A DNA stretch of 64,000 bases from CAWAWP01 sp963841205 (GCA_963841205.1 CAWJCH010000014.1:186001-250000), one strand, 5' to 3'. Positions 35,859-44,831 are shown, counted from the first letter of the stretch. Numbers and translations are program-made. Notes: a model not told the origin generated them from the sequence alone.

Positions 35859-36962
35859 ATGAGCCTGCGGCTCTTCGAACTCGGACTTCTCGCCGTCATC
35901 GTGCTCTTCACCGCGCTCTATTCGCTGATCATGCCCAACCTGACGCGCCGCGATCTGCTCTTCGGCGTGACCGTCGCGCCCGACGCGCGCAACAGCGAGC
36001 AGGGCCGGCGCATCCTCGCGCGCTATCGCCTCGCCGTGGTGCTGGCCAACCTGCTGGCGCTGGCCTTTCTGGCCCCGCTCTATCTGCTGGCATCGGACGA
36101 GTGGGTCGGCTCGCCGTGGCTGCCGCTCGTCATTTTCGTCGCCCTCGCGCTCGATGGCCTCCCCTACCTGGTGGCGCACGCCGCCAGCACGGAGCTGCGC
36201 GCCTCGCCCTCGGCTTCGAGCACGGCGTCCGCCCCCGCGGCGGAGTTGGCCCAGCGGCATTACAGCGACTACGTCCCCTGGCTCTGGGAGCTGCTGCCGA
36301 TCGGCATCATCGCCGCCACTGCCGGCTACCTTGCTTCGCGCTACGCCAGCGCCCCCGCCGTCATCCCCATCCACTTTGATCTCAACGGCAATCCCAACAG
36401 TTATGCCACCAAGAGCATCGGCTCGTACTTCTCGATGGTATGGGTGCAGATCGGCATCGAGGTGCTGATCACCGGGCTGAGCATGCTCGTGGTCGGCTCG
36501 AAGGCGGTCCCCGGTCGCTCGGAGACGACCTTTCGCCGCGTCTGGCTGCGCGCGCTCTACGTGATGAAGACGCTGCTGCTGCTGCTCTTCGCCTTTATCG
36601 CCGTCGTCATCGCTGAGTCCGCCGCATCGGGCCGGGGACCGTCGATGGCGATCACCTTCGCGCCGATCGGGTTGGTGGTCGTGATCCTGGTCGGCACGAT
36701 CGTGCTGGCGCTGCGCACGGGGCAGGGCGGCGCACGGCTCGGCTCCCTCGCCGAGACGGCCACCGACCGCACGGATGATCGGCATTGGATCTTGGGCGCG
36801 ATCTACGTCAATCGCGACGACCCGGCGATCCTCGTCGAGCGGCGCTTCGGCGTGGGGTGGACGCTGAACTTCGGCAACCCGCGCGGCCTCCTCATCCTCC
36901 TCCTGATCCTGGCGGTGCCGATTGGGGTGGCGGTCGTCGCCATCGTCGCGGCGGGCAAGTGA
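35859..36962 (+). CDS. DUF1648 and DUF5808 membrane protein
   Basis: 367 residues with about seven hydrophobic segments. IPIHFDLNGNPNSYATKSIG is the DUF1648 core, as in SdpI-like immunity proteins. Near the end, DDRHWILGAIYVNRDDPAIL and FGVGWTLNFGNPRG are the DUF5808 signature. YtrA-type regulator plus DUF1648/5808 pairs are common, and the protein is thought to be tied to envelope stress or peptide immunity, which is not shown here. It ends just before the 9-bp CACAGAGGG tandem repeat. Confidence 0.85.
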   Translation: MSLRLFELGLLAVIVLFTALYSLIMPNLTRRDLLFGVTVAPDARNSEQGRRILARYRLAVVLANLLALAFLAPLYLLASDEWVGSPWLPLVIFVALALDGLPYLVAHAASTELRASPSASSTASAPAAELAQRHYSDYVPWLWELLPIGIIAATAGYLASRYASAPAVIPIHFDLNGNPNSYATKSIGSYFSMVWVQIGIEVLITGLSMLVVGSKAVPGRSETTFRRVWLRALYVMKTLLLLLFAFIAVVIAESAASGRGPSMAITFAPIGLVVVILVGTIVLALRTGQGGARLGSLAETATDRTDDRHWILGAIYVNRDDPAILVERRFGVGWTLNFGNPRGLLILLLILAVPIGVAVVAIVAAGK

Positions 36963-36969
36963 CGCTGAT

Positions 36970-37050
36970 TTCACCACAGAGCAGAGATTCAACCACAGAG
37001 GGCACAGAGGGCACAGAGGGCACAGAGGGCACAGAGGGCACAGAGGGCAG
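36970..37050. repeat. CACAGAG dispersed repeat, copy 2, with six tandem 9-bp units
   Basis: CACAGAGGG occurs six times in exact tandem at 36994-37047, preceded by TTCACCACAGAGCAGAG. It is the expanded form of the series at 12801 and 50551. A tandem of this kind can vary in copy number. Confidence 0.9.
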
Positions 37051-37099
37051 ATGAGGAGAAGAGAGAAACCTCAGAGGGAACGGGGGAATACTGAGATGC

Positions 37100-38065
37100 A
37101 TGGGGATGGGTGAGCGGTACGTGCTGATCAGGCCGGGGGCGCTGGGCGACGCGTTGCTGACGTTGCCGGCGCTGGCGCTGCTGCGCGCGCAGAAGACCGA
37201 GGCGCACGTCACATTTGTCGCGCGGGGCGATGTGTTGGCACTGGTGCGCGCGTCGGGGCTGGCGGATGCGACCTCGGCGTATGACGATCCGTCGTGGATA
37301 GCGCTGTTCGATGAGACGCCGCGGGGCGAGACGGCGTACGACGTGATCGAGGGGAGCGTCGTCGTCGCGTGGATGGGCGATGAGGATGGGACGGTGCGCC
37401 GCGCGTTGGGGCGGCTCGGGGCGAAGGAGATCGTCATTGCGGAGAGCCGGCCAGGCGCGGGATCGGGTGACCATGCGGCACTGCGTCTCGCACGCACGCT
37501 GGCGCCGCTGGGGGTCGCAGTTCCCAACGCGGTTGGTGAGCTGGCGAGGCTGTTGCCGCCGCTCAGCACGCCGGATGCGGACGAGGCCACTGCGGGATCT
37601 GTGTGGCGTGCGTTGGGCATACCACCCGGTGCTCGCGCAGTGGCGTTGCATGCGGGGAGCGGTGGCGCGGCGAAGCGCTGGCCGCCGGAGTCGTTCGCCG
37701 AAGTCGCCGATGGGCTGCGTGGCGCGGGCCTCGCTCCCTTGTTGATCGGGGGACAGCAGGATGACGAGGTGACCGCGGCGGTGCTGGGGGCGATCTCGGG
37801 CGAAGCTCCTCCGATCGTGCGCGGGCTTTCCATCGGCGCGCTGGCGGCGGTGTTGAGGCGCTGCGCGGCCTATCTCGGCAATGACTCGGGGGTGACGCAT
37901 CTGGCGGCGCTCGTGGGCGTGCCGACGGTCGCGCTGTTCGGGCCGAGCGATCTGGCGCTGTGGTCGCCGCTCGGGTCGCGCGTGACGGTGCTCAGGTCGG
38001 CGACGGGCGCGCTGGCGGATCTCGGCGGGGGGGAGGCGTTGGCCGGGGTGTTAGCGCTAACCTAA
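37100..38065 (+). CDS. glycosyltransferase family 9 (heptosyltransferase-like) protein
   Basis: 321 residues. It opens YVLIRPGALGDALLTLPALA, the classic GT9 start. The C-terminal nucleotide-sugar domain has VALHAGSGGAAKRWPPESFA, PLLIGGQQDDE and YLGNDSGVTHLAALVGVPTVALFGPSD minus the ends. It would transfer a sugar from an ADP- or related nucleotide-sugar to an envelope glycan. Start codons at 37100 and 37106 are both possible. The next genes differ in kind, so this marks the left chromosomal border of the accessory region. Confidence 0.88.
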   Translation: MGMGERYVLIRPGALGDALLTLPALALLRAQKTEAHVTFVARGDVLALVRASGLADATSAYDDPSWIALFDETPRGETAYDVIEGSVVVAWMGDEDGTVRRALGRLGAKEIVIAESRPGAGSGDHAALRLARTLAPLGVAVPNAVGELARLLPPLSTPDADEATAGSVWRALGIPPGARAVALHAGSGGAAKRWPPESFAEVADGLRGAGLAPLLIGGQQDDEVTAAVLGAISGEAPPIVRGLSIGALAAVLRRCAAYLGNDSGVTHLAALVGVPTVALFGPSDLALWSPLGSRVTVLRSATGALADLGGGEALAGVLALT

Positions 38066-38414
38066 CCCCCTGGCTCCCTTCCCCACGGGGGCAGAGGGAA
38101 TCGGGCGGGGCACGGGCGACGCGTCCGCAGACGTTGTTTACCGACTTAGCGGGTCCAGAAGGGGTGATACTAACGTAGCTTCCTGTCACACTCCCGTGTG
38201 GTTGCTTGACGTCGAGAAGTTCGATTTTCCCGCTATGCGCTGAGCTTGGCTCGGCAGCAGGCGGGCTTTTTTGTGGCGAAGAGGAGGACTCAATGGTGCG
38301 GGCTCCGCCCAGAAATAGTGAGGGGTACCAGTCGGTACCGCACTCGATAGCCTGACCATGTCAAGAGACGAGTCAAGAGACGAGTAGCAGCAAGACACAA
38401 GGAGACATCAAACG
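38066..38414. other. gene-free junction with a terminator candidate and a 12-bp tandem repeat
   Basis: AGCTTG..CGGGCT followed by TTTTTTG at 38244-38275 resembles a weak terminator. GTCAAGAGACGA is repeated in tandem at 38360-38383. GGTACC-AGTC-GGTACC lies near 38324. No gene was seen; this looks like the junction between the GT9 gene and the accessory block. Confidence 0.5.
38360..38383. repeat. 12-bp direct tandem repeat upstream of 38415
   Basis: Two exact copies of GTCAAGAGACGA, 32 bases before the next start codon. It could be a binding site or part of an attachment site. Confidence 0.7.
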
Positions 38415-38918
38415 ATGGCGACGAACACGAATGACGCGCAGCTCGGCTACTTCCAGATCATCGGCAAGTGCGAGGAGACCGACGACTCGTCCTACACCCG
38501 CACCACATCAGACGGCAAGGAGGAGGTCGTCTCCAAGGTGCAGCTCTCGCTGGTCATCCCCGGCATGCAGGACCGGGTCCTGGTGGAGCTGCCCCTGGAG
38601 CTCGCCCCCTCGACCGACCTGCTCAGCCAGTGGGAGCTGGAGGAAAGCTGGCTGGTCATCTCGGCGACGGGCATGCGCTCGCTCGCCTTCAAGCGGAGCA
38701 ACGCGCGCGCCGGCGAGAAGGATGTCGGCTCGATGGTGATCTTCACAGGCAGCGCCGCCCGCGAGGCGACGCCCGACGAGCGCAAGCAGCTCCAGGCCGC
38801 GAGGAAGGCCCAGAAGACCCAGGCCAAGCAGCGTCGCGCCGCCCGCGCCGCTGAGAAAGCCGCCGCGAAGCAGGCCACTCAGGGCGCCGGCCAATCCCCC
38901 GCTCAGCAGTCCGCATAG
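38415..38918 (+). CDS. unknown protein with basic coiled-coil tail, first gene of accessory block
   Basis: 167 residues. Residues 1-110 look like a beta-rich domain (LGYFQIIGKCEETDDSS, VQLSLVIPGMQDRVLVELPL, SWLVISATGMRSLAFKR), and the pattern reminds me of an OB fold, though that is only an impression. From residue 115 an Ala/Lys/Arg-rich helix (KAQKTQAKQRRAARAAEKAA) follows, as in nucleic-acid-binding tails. AAGGAG lies 11 bases before the ATG. An OB-fold accessory protein would suit an element that also encodes a replication initiator. The family was not identified. Confidence 0.6.
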   Translation: MATNTNDAQLGYFQIIGKCEETDDSSYTRTTSDGKEEVVSKVQLSLVIPGMQDRVLVELPLELAPSTDLLSQWELEESWLVISATGMRSLAFKRSNARAGEKDVGSMVIFTGSAAREATPDERKQLQAARKAQKTQAKQRRAARAAEKAAAKQATQGAGQSPAQQSA

Positions 38919-39003
38919 TCGATGAAAAGGGTGCGCCGGCCGGCGGAGGAGGAGCTGCTTTGTTCGTCCATCGCCGGTCGTCGCGTCATGAAAGGTACCA
39001 CAC

Positions 39004-39889
39004 ATGGCACAGGCTTCGAATCGCGCCACCCGCCGGGCGCGCATCCCCTTCGTGGACCAACTCGACTATTTCCTGCGGTCGCGTGCCTCCAAGGTGGTGG
39101 TGCTGGCGCTCGTCGCAAACACAATGGTGGCGCAGCTGCTCTACAACTCGGCGGGCCAACTGGTTCTCGGCAATAGCGTTCGTCCTGGGGTACTTGCTCA
39201 TCTCGGCGGTGTGCAGTACCTTCGCCTTCGCCCTCTTCGAGGTCAGCACGATCTTCCAACTGCACGACCTGATGGCCCTCGACGTCTCCATCAAGGCCGA
39301 GATCGGGGCCGAGAAGCTCATCAGGCGCGGCTATATCGTCCTGGCCGTGAGTTCACTGATCAACTTCCTCTCGGTGCTCTACTTCCTGGCCCTGGCCTGG
39401 CACACCAGCGGGGGCCACGCGACAGCCTTTCCTCTGGATAACCTGCCCGAGCCGTGGAACTGGCTGTATTACAGCCTCCACGCGGCGGCGTATACCGCTG
39501 TCCTGTTCCTGGCCGGCATCTTCGGCGAGCGGCCCAAGAGCGGCAAGGAGGTCATCCTCGCCACCCAGCGGGCCCTGGAGCAGCAAGCCTTGGAGCGCTG
39601 GAAGATGCAGAAGGAGGCGCAGATCGATCAGATGGCGCGCGACGGCTCGCCCCTCGGCGCGATCGCCGCCGCCCTTGCCTCGCCGGAGACTGCGGAGCGT
39701 ATCGCCCTCATGGAGGCCGCCACGTCGGGCATCCTCAGCCCCCTGGACGCTGCGCGCCTCAGCCTCCGGCGTGCGGGACAGGACTCGACGGTGCTCGCTG
39801 GGCTGAGCATGCCGACGATGCCCACGACGGGGGAGGTGGCAGACGAGCTGCTCGCCCCTTTGGGACTCAGCCGCCTCGGCGCGCCGTAG
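39004..39889 (+). CDS. polytopic membrane protein, frameshifted near 39170
   Basis: The ATG at 39004 (MAQASNRATRRARIPFVDQL) gives the first transmembrane segment (VVVLALVANTMVAQLLY). After QLVLG the reading moves to the frame AIAFVLGYLLISAVCSTF, which supplies three more segments and a long helical tail (LATQRALEQQALERWKMQKE). Both frames are clearly coding, so one indel near 39165-39180 splits the gene. A GAAAGG site precedes the ATG. The function is unknown. It lies 85 bases after the preceding accessory gene. Confidence 0.6.
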
Positions 39890-40037
39890 CTGGGCGACTG
39901 GAGGTTGCAGATAGCGTCGCGGTCACAGCGACACGCGGTCGGACTTGGACGACTGAGGACTACGCGGCGCGCGATGCAGCACTGGCGCGGCTGGGGATAC
40001 GCCTACCGCGACGCACAGCAGGTCCATCCTCATAGCG

Positions 40038-40397
40038 TCAAGGGCGATCGGCCTGTTTGGGGATCTCGGTGTAGAGCTTTCCCATCGCGGCCAAGACAAC
40101 GAACGTAGTGCCGAGGAGCACGCAGACGACGATCATACCGTCCAGGACATCAGCGGCGACCTGCGCCGCGCGGGATGTGTCGAACATGAGGTACACGCCG
40201 AGGCCCAGCACGAGACACCCGACGAGTTCAACGAGGATGAACTGGAAGCAGCGTCCCAGGTGCGTGGGCTTCACCCACCGAGGGCGAAAGCCAGCCGTAA
40301 TCAGCCAATTGGTCGATCTGGTGAATCGCGGAAGGACGAGCATGATCAGGATGCCTATTCCAAGTAAGAAGAGCGTGCCGCCGTCGAGGTGGACCAT
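40038..40397 (-). CDS. small membrane protein, three hydrophobic segments
   Basis: 119 residues. The segments are near residues 5-22 (GTLFLLGIGILIMLVLP), 50-70 (FILVELVGCLVLGLGVYLMF) and 85-105 (GMIVVCVLLGTTFVVLAAMG). GGGAG lies eight bases before the ATG at 40397; an ATG at 40451 has no site. No family was recognised. It is the only minus-strand gene among the neighbouring plus-strand accessory genes, along with 41093-41614. Confidence 0.65.
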   Translation of the reverse strand: MVHLDGGTLFLLGIGILIMLVLPRFTRSTNWLITAGFRPRWVKPTHLGRCFQFILVELVGCLVLGLGVYLMFDTSRAAQVAADVLDGMIVVCVLLGTTFVVLAAMGKLYTEIPKQADRP

Positions 40398-40810
40398 GTA
40401 AATCTCCCGAGAGCGTCCAGGTGCACGATTCGTCCGAAGGCTCTTCCCCATTGTATCAAGCCATCGAGGAACGATTCACGGACGCGCCTTGCGTGCGGTG
40501 CCGAGTCCAGGCCTCCGGTGTGGTGCGGCCAGCCCCAACCGGCTCGTGAACCGAACAGCACCGGGCGGGAGGGGCCCCGTCCAGGCTGCCGCGACCATCG
40601 GGAGCGGCACCCCGCAGCGCAGTGGAGGGGTCGCCTTGACGGGGAAGCGCCCGGTGCTAGGGTCACGAAGAGCCGGTGGGGCGGCAGCCACGGGAGGTCA
40701 TTCGACGACGCGCGAGGCGGTGCCGAGGGAGGCAGGAATGCGGCCATCGGCCTCTGCTACTTCGCTGGAATGTGACGGACCTTTGCAAGGTATCGAAAGG
40801 ACAATCAGAC
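40398..40810. other. gene-free stretch between divergent accessory genes
   Basis: No gene is seen. TTGACG at 40636-40641, a 16-base spacer and TAGGGT at 40658-40663 may form the promoter of the gene at 40811. Confidence 0.35.
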
Positions 40811-41129
40811 ATGAAGGGCACGACCAAGCGGAAGCACGAGCGAGATCCAGAATCAGGACCGGACACGCCCTACGTCGACCTGGCGGGCGAGGCGCTGCTG
40901 TCGGGCATGACGCGCGAACAGGTGATCACGCAGCTCGTCAGCCGTATCAAGCGCGACCAGGGCTATCTCGCCTATCGCAAGGCGTGTAATCGGCGAACGA
41001 CTTACGACGACCGAGGTACTCGCCGACATGCGCGCCCTGGCGCTTGCTGCTGTGTTGCTCGACGAACCCGCCCAGCGACTCGCCCAACACGATCAGGCGC
41101 GCTTTTCCCCTCCGCGCAGGGGACCGTAG
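40811..41129 (+). CDS. small helical protein, apparently frameshifted near 41005
   Basis: From the ATG at 40811, MKGTTKRKHERDPESGP leads to GMTREQVITQLVSRIKRDQG and RKACNRRTTYD. The helical sense then continues in another frame as TEVLADMRALALAAVLLDEP and ends QARFSPPRRGP at the TAG at 41127-41129. A single extra base near 41005 would explain it. AAAGGA stands upstream. The end overlaps the convergent gene 41093-41614 by 37 bases. Family unknown; the basic N-terminus could bind nucleic acid. Confidence 0.5.
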
Positions 41130-41614
41130 TGGAGTTCGAGAGGGTCGTCGTCGGGCGCAGGGCTCACGACCGCGTAGGGCGCTGCTTCGGCGCGGAAGCG
41201 TATGGCGTAGGCGAGGGCGACGACGGCAGGCCATGCCGGGGCGGCCAGCAGGCTCAGCCACTCCACAAGGCCCCCTGCAGCGCCATAGATGTTGCCGTCG
41301 GGGTTCCCCGAGACCAGCGTCAGGACGTTGAGCAGCGAACCAATATAGGCGTCGAGCACGAGCCCGACCGCCAGGAGCGTCATCCATGCTCGACGACGCG
41401 GCTCCCACGCTGTGATGAGGGCGAGCACGCCAGCGGTAAATGAGGCGACGAGGGCGGTCGTCGTCGCGAATGCACGCGCGGCGTACCACGACTCGAAGTC
41501 CTGGATGGTCTGTTGGGTGCGGTTGCTGTAGGGGGTGAGCGGCCCATAGAGGACGGCGACGAGGACGACGGCGGCCAGCGCCACCAGGGCAGATCCACGG
41601 ATCAGGCGCAGCAT
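41093..41614 (-). CDS. hypothetical four-helix membrane protein
   Basis: 173 residues from the ATG at 41614, decided by AAGGAG eight bases upstream (an ATG at 41677 is weaker). Hydrophobic segments lie at about 5-25 (GSALVALAAVVLVAVLYGPL), 45-65 (TTTALVASFTAGVLALITAW), 70-95 (WMTLLAVGLVLDAYIGSLLN) and 120-145 (WLSLLAAPAWPAVVALAYAI). No family was recognised. It is divergent from the replication initiator gene. Confidence 0.65.
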   Translation of the reverse strand: MLRLIRGSALVALAAVVLVAVLYGPLTPYSNRTQQTIQDFESWYAARAFATTTALVASFTAGVLALITAWEPRRRAWMTLLAVGLVLDAYIGSLLNVLTLVSGNPDGNIYGAAGGLVEWLSLLAAPAWPAVVALAYAIRFRAEAAPYAVVSPAPDDDPLELHYGPLRGGEKRA

Positions 41615-41729
41615 GGTCGGACTCCTTGCAGGCGGGCGGGGGGATCCATCCGAACGACGGGCGATCATGGCACACACAGTCTAGCAGGCGAACAGGTGTG
41701 CGGCAAGCGCGCCACGGAGAGACAGCGAG

Positions 41730-41762
41730 TGGCCAGCGGGGGCAGGACGCCCCCGCTGGCCA
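41730..41762. promoter_or_regulatory. perfect 14-bp stem hairpin upstream of the Rep gene
   Basis: TGGCCAGCGGGGGC, a 5-base loop AGGAC, then the exact reverse complement. It lies 91 bases before the Rep start, between divergent genes, so an ordinary terminator makes little sense. It could be a double-strand origin hairpin for rolling-circle replication, or a Rep operator. Confidence 0.6.
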
Positions 41763-41853
41763 GAGGGCCGAACTGGGTAACACGGCCCGTCCTACGTACG
41801 ACGCCAGTCGGACGGGCAAAGACGAAGCAGGCCGATAAGGCGAGGAGCCCGAG

Positions 41854-43470
41854 ATGGATACGATGGATACTGAGCGAGCCTTGGTGCCAGTCCAGCGGTA
41901 TGGCGCACCCTGGGTGGACGGGCGACCGGAGATCGAGAGCGCCGGGGCGGACACGATCGAGTTCTCCTTCGACGTGGGCGTCAGCGACGCCATGTGGGAC
42001 GCCCTTGAGCGCGAGCGCGAGACCGCCGCCATGCTGATGAAGGAGCGGCGGTGCGTCCACGTGCCGGGCTGGCTCAACGCGGAGATGCACCCGACCGGGG
42101 CCAGGGGCGGCTATCGCTTCCTGCTGGAGACTCCCGACTTCGCCGTCAAGCTCCAGAAGGGCCTCAAAAACCGCCCGCCGATCTACGTCGAGATGCGCGC
42201 CTTCGGCCTCCACACCGACGAGGGCGGCGAGTTGGCGGCGGTCGAAGAAGCCTGCAAGTACATCCGCGAGACCCTCCTCGCCGATCAGGATCAAGCCTGG
42301 GCTGAAGAGACGATCACCGCCGATACCGCGCGCTGCTCGCGCCTGGACCTCTACGTCGACTGGCAAGGCGGCTGGCATCCCGGCTTCGCCGAGGGCGCCG
42401 ACGAGCGCCACTTCGTAAAGAGGGTCCATGCGGACGTGGACCGCCACAGCGTCAACGGGATGGTGACCGGCTTCGACATCGGTAAAGGCGCCGTGCGCGC
42501 CAGGATCTACAACAAGACCGTGGAGATGAAGAAGGCCAAGCAGGAGTGGTACCCTGCCCTGTTGGCCGAGCGCAACGGCCAACGGTTCTCCGCCGAGACG
42601 GATCTGTGGCGGCTGGAGTTCCAACTGCGCCGCGAGGGCGTTAAAGGCTTCCGCCTCTACGCCAAGCCCGAGATGAGCGATCCCGACGCGGTAATCGACG
42701 CCGAGCTCGACGCCGAGGACCTGCCCCACCTCCACAGCGTGCGCAAGGCGCTGCACTGGGCGGGGAAGCTCTTCGCCTACCTGACCCGCCGCTGGCTCCG
42801 CCTCGTCGTCCCGACCGATGACCCGAACCGGGGCCGGTGGCCGGAAAACCCGACTTGGGTGGCGTTGCGCGACGGGTTCTCGAAGATCGCCATGCGGGGC
42901 GCTCCTGAACTTTCGGAGGACGCCCACGACCTCATACGCGCCGCGCGCTATTCGGGCTATCGCCGGTTGTTGGACCGGATGGCGGTGGGGCTGCTCAGCA
43001 CCGAGCAGCTGATGGATACCGACCCCGGTGCCGCTCTCGCCAGCTACGTTGCCTATCTCCACCGAATCGCAGGGCGCGTCCGCAGGCGGCAGAAGCTGCG
43101 CCTTCGCAAGTGGGAACTGCACCAGGCGGAAGCCAAACGCACCGGCCGGCCGCTGACGCTGACGCCGGATCTCGCGCGCGGGATGGGCGCGCGGTTGGAC
43201 GCGCTGGAGCGGGCGAGGAAGCAGGAGCAGCTGCTGGAGATGGCGCTGGGCGTGTTCGACGCGGCGGGCGTGGTGCGCCTGCGGCTGCCCCGCGAAGCCG
43301 ACGTCTCGACCGTGAGCGACCTGCTAGTCTACAGCCTAGACGAATTGGAGACCATCGCCGGGCGGAAGGGCGGCATCCGTCGGCTGCTCGACGAGAAGTG
43401 GGCCAAGGCATACAAGGCGAGCGCACCGCGCAGCCTCTTTACTGGGGCCGAGTTGCGCGGAGCTGCCTAG
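41854..43470 (+). CDS. replication initiation factor (Rep_trans family)
   Basis: 538 residues. TARCSRLDLYVDWQGGWHPG and the later GFDIGKGAVRARIYNKTVEM are the Rep_trans core, where the second is the usual G-x-x-x-x-R-x-Y-K/NK segment. LWRLEFQLRREGVKGF follows. Such proteins nick a double-strand origin and start rolling-circle replication of small plasmids and integrative elements. The C-terminal 200 residues (IRAARYSGYRRLLDRMAVG, RKAQ-like helices) are extra relative to small plasmid Rep proteins. GAGGAG precedes the ATG. I could not assign the catalytic Tyr with certainty. Confidence 0.8.
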   Translation: MDTMDTERALVPVQRYGAPWVDGRPEIESAGADTIEFSFDVGVSDAMWDALERERETAAMLMKERRCVHVPGWLNAEMHPTGARGGYRFLLETPDFAVKLQKGLKNRPPIYVEMRAFGLHTDEGGELAAVEEACKYIRETLLADQDQAWAEETITADTARCSRLDLYVDWQGGWHPGFAEGADERHFVKRVHADVDRHSVNGMVTGFDIGKGAVRARIYNKTVEMKKAKQEWYPALLAERNGQRFSAETDLWRLEFQLRREGVKGFRLYAKPEMSDPDAVIDAELDAEDLPHLHSVRKALHWAGKLFAYLTRRWLRLVVPTDDPNRGRWPENPTWVALRDGFSKIAMRGAPELSEDAHDLIRAARYSGYRRLLDRMAVGLLSTEQLMDTDPGAALASYVAYLHRIAGRVRRRQKLRLRKWELHQAEAKRTGRPLTLTPDLARGMGARLDALERARKQEQLLEMALGVFDAAGVVRLRLPREADVSTVSDLLVYSLDELETIAGRKGGIRRLLDEKWAKAYKASAPRSLFTGAELRGAA

Positions 43471-43643
43471 CGCGTACGTGCAGTGGGGCGATGCTTTGCC
43501 GAGTCGCTCCCAGCGCGTGGGTTTTGCAGCGCGATCGCCGAACTCGCCCGAAGGGTGGAGCGCGACCTCGAAACGTGCGAGCGTGCTGCGCCTTGTCGGC
43601 CCATCGCGCAAACGGGGAGCTCAGGAGGCCCTTGCATCCGAGG

Positions 43644-43678
43644 ATGAAAAGTGATATCAAATAGATATCACTTTTCAT
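43644..43678. promoter_or_regulatory. perfect 15-bp palindrome, candidate operator of the SPFH operon
   Basis: ATGAAAAGTGATATC, loop AAATA, then its exact complement, ending 11 bases before the SPFH start codon. It is an AT-rich island in GC-rich DNA. The position suits a repressor site, and the ribbon-helix-helix protein of the same operon is the obvious candidate. Confidence 0.6.
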
Positions 43679-43689
43679 AGAGGGGCGCA

Positions 43690-44604
43690 ATGAGCGAACA
43701 AATGCAGCCCACATCGGTGGTCGAGCCGGTAGGCCATCAAGGGGCGAGAGTGGAGATCCAGCAGCGGCGTGCAGCCACGATCACCGGTTGGCTGGGAGTA
43801 GCCGCGTTGTGCGGGCTGGGGGTAGCGACCTATGCTGCCATTCAGGAGCAGGCGGGAGTCTGGGCGATCGGCCTGCCCATCATCGCCTTCTGCTTGGTCG
43901 CGAGCTCGTTCGTGATCGTCCCGCCCGGCCAGGGCTGCGTCGTGCAGTTCTTCGGCACCTATGTGGGCACCGTCCGTCGGCCGGGGCTCTGGTGTGTCTG
44001 GCCGCTGGCGGTCCGCCGCGCCGTGAGCATCCGGGTGCGCAACTTCGAGACCAACCGCCTCAAGGTCAACGACGCCGACGGCAACCCGGTCGAGATCGCC
44101 GCCATCGTGGTCTGGCAGGTCGCCGACACGGCCAAGGCAGTCTACGCAGTGGATGACTACCCGGCCTTCGTGTCGATCCAGGCAGAGTCGGCGCTCCGTC
44201 ATGTCGCCACAGCTCATCCCTACGAGGACACCCAGGGCGGCGGAACCTCGCTGCGCGGCTCAACCGACATCGTCGCTGCCCAGCTCGCCAGAGAGGTCGC
44301 CGAGCGGGTGGCCCTGGCGGGTGTCGAGGTGGTCGAGGTTCGGATCAGCCACCTCGCGTACGCCGCCGAGATCGCCCAGGCGATGCTGCGTCGCCAGCAG
44401 GCCAACGCCGTGGTGGCCGCGCGGTCGCGGATCGTCGAGGGTGCGGTGGGCATGGTCGAGATGGCGCTCAATCGGCTGACCGAGAAGGGCGTCGTGGAGC
44501 TCGACGAGGAGCGCACCGCCACCATGGTCAGCAACCTGATGGTGGTGCTTTGCGGAGACCAGCCGCCCACGCCGGTCGTCAATGCGGGGACCCTCTACTC
44601 GTGA
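43690..44604 (+). CDS. SPFH/band-7 domain membrane protein
   Basis: 304 residues. Two adjacent hydrophobic segments lie at about 30-50 (ITGWLGVAALCGLGVATYAA) and 57-77 (GVWAIGLPIIAFCLVASSFV), followed by the SPFH core: VIVPPGQGCVVQFFGTYVGT, RVRNFETNRLKVNDADGNP, IAAIVVWQVADTAKAVYAVD, and RVALAGVEVVEVRISHLAYA. SPFH proteins form large oligomeric cages or rafts on membranes and control proteases and transporters. GAGGGG precedes the ATG. The stop TGA overlaps the GTG of the next gene (GTGA), so translation is coupled. It opens a five-ORF operon. Confidence 0.9.
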   Translation: MSEQMQPTSVVEPVGHQGARVEIQQRRAATITGWLGVAALCGLGVATYAAIQEQAGVWAIGLPIIAFCLVASSFVIVPPGQGCVVQFFGTYVGTVRRPGLWCVWPLAVRRAVSIRVRNFETNRLKVNDADGNPVEIAAIVVWQVADTAKAVYAVDDYPAFVSIQAESALRHVATAHPYEDTQGGGTSLRGSTDIVAAQLAREVAERVALAGVEVVEVRISHLAYAAEIAQAMLRRQQANAVVAARSRIVEGAVGMVEMALNRLTEKGVVELDEERTATMVSNLMVVLCGDQPPTPVVNAGTLYS

Positions 44605-44831
44605 ACAGGGACCGCAAGCCTATCCTGCTCCGCCTCGATCCGGCCGTGCACGACGCCCTGGGCCGGTGGGCGTCGGATGAGTTCCGCAGCCTCAACGCAC
44701 AGATCGAGGTTTTGCTGCGGCGAGCCCTAACTGATGCGGGCAGAATGCCCAGGCATGCTGCCCCACTGCCGCGCCGGGGTCGGCCACCGGCCGCCGATCG
44801 CGAGCACTCGGAGGAGGAGGTGCATTCATGA
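44601..44831 (+). CDS. Arc-type ribbon-helix-helix DNA-binding protein
   Basis: 76 codons from a GTG whose last bases overlap the SPFH stop. VNRDRKPILLRLDPAVHDAL has the beta strand and the first helix start, and EFRSLNAQIEVLLRRAL the second helix of the ribbon-helix-helix fold. A basic, Pro/Arg-rich tail follows. Such proteins are dimeric repressors, often antitoxins or operon autoregulators. The 15-bp palindrome upstream of the SPFH gene is a likely target. The stop overlaps the next ATG (ATGA). Confidence 0.8.
   Translation: MNRDRKPILLRLDPAVHDALGRWASDEFRSLNAQIEVLLRRALTDAGRMPRHAAPLPRRGRPPAADREHSEEEVHS

Noticed and set aside
36994..37047. Possible CRISPR or coding repeat
   Set aside because: Pure 9-bp tandem without spacers, between genes; it matches the dispersed CACAGAG series.
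41728..41764. Rho-independent terminator call for the 14-bp stem
   Set aside because: No T run follows on either strand and the genes on both sides run away from it.
41665..43122. 485-codon minus-strand frame opposite the Rep gene
   Set aside because: The plus strand holds Rep_trans motifs and a ribosome site; this frame is an antisense artefact.
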